Assembly (NCBI GenBank): GCA_003242195.1
Contig: QGUQ01000036.1
Location: 1-10,646 of the forward strand
Length of the DNA: 10,646 nucleotides
Source of the DNA: Bacillota bacterium
GTDB taxonomy: Bacteria > Bacillota > Sulfobacillia > Thermaerobacterales > Thermaerobacteraceae
Direction of reading: 5' to 3'
Under the pieces are notes generated by a model. It ran no database searches, was not told where the DNA came from, and saw only the letters and a program-made list of their open reading frames with translations. The position numbers were made by a program, and so were the translations under genes. Below, piece after piece: positions 8,378-10,646 of the stretch. How positions within the stretch are numbered: the first letter of the stretch is position 1; each line of letters begins with the position of its first letter.

Positions 8378-9048
8378 GCCAGCCGCTGACCAGGGGCCAG
8401 CTGGCCAAGATGATCGACCACACGTTGCTGCGGCCCGAGGCGACGCCGGCCGACATCGAGCGCCTGTGCCGGGAAGCGGTGGAGCACGGCTTCGCCGCCG
8501 TCTGCGTCAACCCGGTCTACGTTCCTCTGGCCGCCCGGCTGCTGGCGGGAGAGGGGCCGGTGGTCTGCACCGTCATCGACTTCCCGCTGGGGGCCGGCTC
8601 GGCCGCCGATAAGGCGCGCCAAGCGGAAGCGGCCCTGACCGCCGGGGCGCGGGAGCTGGACGTGGTGCAGCCCATCGGCTTGCTGAAGGCGGGTGCAGAC
8701 CGGGAGGTCGTCGCCCACCTGCGGGGCGTCGTGGAGGCCGCCGAGCAGGCGGGTGCCCTGGTCAAGGTCATCCTGGAAACGGCGCTGCTGACGCCGGCCG
8801 AGATCGAGCGTTCCTGCCGCCTGGCGCTGGAGGCGGGCGCCCGGTTCGTCAAGACGTCGACGGGCTTCGGGCCCGGCGGGGCGACGGAGGAGGCGGTCCG
8901 CCTGATGCGGGAGGCGGTAGGGCCCGCAATCGGGGTCAAGGCCGCGGGCGGCATCCGCGACTACGCAACGGCCTGCCGCATGGTGGCCGCGGGGGCCAAT
9001 CGTATCGGTGCCAGCGCCAGCGTGGCCATCATCTCCGGCGCGCCGTAA
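8374..9048 (+). CDS. deoC: Deoxyribose-phosphate aldolase
   Basis: Class I aldolase that splits 2-deoxy-D-ribose 5-phosphate into glyceraldehyde 3-phosphate and acetaldehyde, the last step of deoxynucleoside catabolism; a cytoplasmic TIM barrel. The 224-residue product matches the short Bacillus-type DeoC. Signatures are MIDHTLLRPEAT (13-24), CVNPVYV (44-50), Asp96 in ELDVV, Lys131 in VKVILETALL, the Schiff-base Lys160 in FVKTSTGF, and Lys189 in GVKAAGGIRD. The segment CTVIDFPLGAGS and the DVVQPIG that follows differ from the more usual VIGFPLGAN and MVINIG, but all catalytic residues are present. The start is GTG 8374, which overlaps the tdk stop as GTGA (8374-8377), so translation is probably coupled; GGGGGGA just upstream is the ribosome site. 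The frame is open further upstream inside tdk, but those codons are not DeoC-like. Confidence 0.95.
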   Translation: MSQPLTRGQLAKMIDHTLLRPEATPADIERLCREAVEHGFAAVCVNPVYVPLAARLLAGEGPVVCTVIDFPLGAGSAADKARQAEAALTAGARELDVVQPIGLLKAGADREVVAHLRGVVEAAEQAGALVKVILETALLTPAEIERSCRLALEAGARFVKTSTGFGPGGATEEAVRLMREAVGPAIGVKAAGGIRDYATACRMVAAGANRIGASASVAIISGAP

Positions 9049-9073
9049 GCCGGCGCCGGGAGGAGGGAAGGGC

Positions 9074-10390
9074 GTGCGGGCCTACGACCTGATCCTGAAG
9101 AAGCGGGAGGGCGGCGAGTGGACCCGGGAGGAGATCGAGTGGTGGGTGAGGGGCGTCGCCGACCGGTCGATCCCGGACGAGCAGGTGGCGGCCTGGGCCA
9201 TGGCCGTCTTCTTCCGCGGCATGAGCGAGCGGGAGACGGCCGACCTGACGCGGGCCATGGCCTTTAGCGGCGCCACCGTGGACCTGAGCGGCGTGCCGGG
9301 GATCAAGGTCGACAAGCACAGCACCGGCGGCGTCGGCGATACCACCACCCTGGTCCTGGCGCCGCTGGTGGCGGCGGCGGGTGTGCCCGTGGCCAAGCTG
9401 TCGGGGCGGGGGCTGGGACACACCGGCGGCACCCTGGACAAGCTGGAGTCCTTCCCGGGGTTCCGGGTGGAGCTGACCCGGGAGGAGTTCGTCCGCCAGG
9501 TCCGGGAGATCGGCATCGCCATCGCCGGCCAGAGCGCCGACCTGGTGCCGGCCGACAAGCGCCTCTACGCCATCCGCGACGTCACGGCGACGGTGGACAG
9601 TATCCCCCTGATCGCCGCCAGCGTCATGTCCAAGAAGATCGCCGGCGGCGCCGACGCCATCGTCCTCGACGTCAAGGTGGGCAACGGCGCCCTGATGAAG
9701 AGGCCGGACGACGCCCTGAGGCTGGCCCGGCTGATGGTCGACATCGGCCGGCAGCTGGACCGGCGCGTGGTGGCGCTGGTGACGGACATGAACCAGCCGC
9801 TGGGCCGCGCCGTCGGCAACGCCCTGGAGGTGCGGGAGGCGCTGGCCACGCTGCGCGGCGAGGGGCCGCCGGCCCTGACGGAACTCTGCCTGACTCTGGG
9901 CGGCTACATGCTGTGGCTGGCCGGGCGGGCCGCTGGTCCCGAGGAAGGGCGGTCGGTGCTGTCCGATCATCTGCAGAGCGGCCGGGCGCTGGAGGTGCTG
10001 CGCCGGCTGGTCGCCGCCCAGGGGGGTGACGCCCGGGCGGTGGACGATCCCGCTCGCCTGCCGGCGGCCGGGTACCGCGCCCTGGTGACCTCACCGCGCT
10101 CCGGCTACCTGGCGGCGGTGGACACCCAGGCGGTGGGAACCGCCGCCATGCTCCTGGGGGCGGGCCGTGCCCGTAAGGAGGATGTCATCGACCTGGCGGC
10201 CGGTCTGGTCGTGCTCAAGCGCCTGGGAGAACCCGTGGCGGCGGGCGAGCCCCTGGCCGAGCTCCACTACAACGACCCCACGCGCCTGGAGGCGGCGCGG
10301 GCGGTGCTGGAGCGCGCCTTTGTCGTCGGCGACGAGCCCGTGGCGCCACCCCCGCTGGTGCATGCCGTCGTCGGTGCTGAGGAGGGATGA
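9074..10390 (+). CDS. pdp: Pyrimidine-nucleoside phosphorylase
   Basis: Reversibly phosphorolyses uridine, deoxyuridine and thymidine to the free base and (deoxy)ribose 1-phosphate; a cytoplasmic homodimer of the thymidine phosphorylase family. The product is 438 residues. The phosphate-binding loop KHSTGGVGDTTT is at 81-92, and KLSGRGLGHTGGTLDKLESFPGF starts at 108. Lys108 is the residue that marks the broad-specificity Pdp type; the E. coli thymidine phosphorylase has Met there. Base-contacting Arg168, Ser183 and Lys187 fall at the same numbers as in the Geobacillus enzyme. The C-terminal domain ends with the usual LAELHYND segment. The start is GTG 9074, with GGAGGAGGG (9059-9067) about 7 nt upstream and the typical opening RAYDLILKKREGGEW; the frame is open back into deoC, but that part is not Pdp-like. 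It lies 25 nt after deoC and 4 nt before cdd, in one operon. Confidence 0.96.
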   Translation: MRAYDLILKKREGGEWTREEIEWWVRGVADRSIPDEQVAAWAMAVFFRGMSERETADLTRAMAFSGATVDLSGVPGIKVDKHSTGGVGDTTTLVLAPLVAAAGVPVAKLSGRGLGHTGGTLDKLESFPGFRVELTREEFVRQVREIGIAIAGQSADLVPADKRLYAIRDVTATVDSIPLIAASVMSKKIAGGADAIVLDVKVGNGALMKRPDDALRLARLMVDIGRQLDRRVVALVTDMNQPLGRAVGNALEVREALATLRGEGPPALTELCLTLGGYMLWLAGRAAGPEEGRSVLSDHLQSGRALEVLRRLVAAQGGDARAVDDPARLPAAGYRALVTSPRSGYLAAVDTQAVGTAAMLLGAGRARKEDVIDLAAGLVVLKRLGEPVAAGEPLAELHYNDPTRLEAARAVLERAFVVGDEPVAPPPLVHAVVGAEEG

Positions 10391-10394
10391 GGCC

Positions 10395-10646
10395 ATGACC
10401 GCGGGCCACGGCAAGGACCCCGAGGGGCGCGACTTCTCGGGCTGGGACGGCTTGCTCCGCCTGGCCCGGGCGGCCCGCCTCGCCGCCGTCGCCCCCTTCT
10501 CCGCCTATCGGGTAGGGGCGGCCCTGGAGGCGGAGGACGGTACCGTCTATACGGGGTGCAACATCGAGAACGCCAGCCTCGGGCTCACCATGTGTGCTGA
10601 ACGCGTGGCCTTGTTCAAGGCCCTTTCGGAGGGCGCCCGCGGTTTC
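10395..10646 (+). CDS. cdd: Cytidine deaminase, N-terminal part (cut by window end)
   Basis: Zinc enzyme that deaminates cytidine and deoxycytidine to uridine and deoxyuridine, which Pdp next door can cleave. The frame is open to the last base, giving 84 residues of an expected ~130-150. PFSAYRVGAAL (34-44) and TGCNIENASLGLTMCAERVAL are the family signatures. The CAE motif, with Cys67 as the first zinc ligand and Glu69 as the proton shuttle, marks the small tetrameric type rather than the HAE dimeric type of E. coli. The second zinc motif, PCxxC, must lie beyond the window. ATG 10395 is 4 nt after the pdp stop, with GGAGGG (10381-10386) 8 nt upstream, inside the end of pdp. The first ~16 residues (MTAGHGKDPEGRDFSG) are a short, probably flexible extension. 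Confidence 0.94.
   Translation, partial: MTAGHGKDPEGRDFSGWDGLLRLARAARLAAVAPFSAYRVGAALEAEDGTVYTGCNIENASLGLTMCAERVALFKALSEGARGF

Overview
This is a GC-rich stretch of core chromosome in which every confident gene is on the + strand. The third codon positions are mostly G or C, the Shine-Dalgarno sequences are strong (AAGGAGG, GGAGGG), and GTG and TTG starts are used freely. The order relA, dtd, hisS, aspS, 6S-type RNA and then rarA matches the Bacillus subtilis relA-dtd-hisS-aspS-bsrA-(yrvM)-rarA neighbourhood as I remember it. Together these suggest a high-GC, probably thermophilic member of the Bacillota, of the Thermaerobacter or Symbiobacterium kind. That placement is an inference; no marker in the window fixes the species.

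Region 1 (1-4067) deals with translation and the stringent response. It holds the C-terminal end of a RelA/SpoT (p)ppGpp synthetase, D-aminoacyl-tRNA deacylase (dtd), histidyl-tRNA synthetase (hisS, TTG start) and aspartyl-tRNA synthetase (aspS). Gaps are short and there is no terminator between them, so dtd-hisS-aspS probably form one operon.

Region 2 (4068-4443) has no protein gene. It contains a good sigma-A-type promoter, then a roughly 205-nt sequence that folds into a long interrupted rod closed by a terminal helix of about 24 bp and followed by a U-rich tract. Its position just downstream of aspS and its architecture point to 6S RNA, the regulator of RNA polymerase. This is the most interesting hidden feature here. 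A second, extended -10 promoter just before 4410 drives the next gene.

Region 3 (4444-7660) holds thioredoxin (closed by a strong intrinsic terminator), a small uncharacterised zinc-ribbon protein, a low-specificity L-threonine aldolase (ltaE) and the replication-associated AAA+ ATPase RarA.

Region 4 (7772-10646) is a pyrimidine nucleoside salvage operon: thymidine kinase (tdk), deoxyribose-phosphate aldolase (deoC, overlapping the tdk stop by 4 nt), pyrimidine-nucleoside phosphorylase (pdp) and the start of cytidine deaminase (cdd, cut by the window end). Cdd deaminates cytidines to uridines, Pdp cleaves uridine, deoxyuridine or thymidine to base plus sugar phosphate, DeoC splits deoxyribose 5-phosphate for central metabolism, and Tdk retrieves thymidine as dTMP.

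I saw no mobile elements, CRISPR arrays, tRNAs, rRNAs or phage genes, and no convincing sign of a new multi-gene system. The items worth a second look are the 6S-type RNA and the small zinc-ribbon protein.
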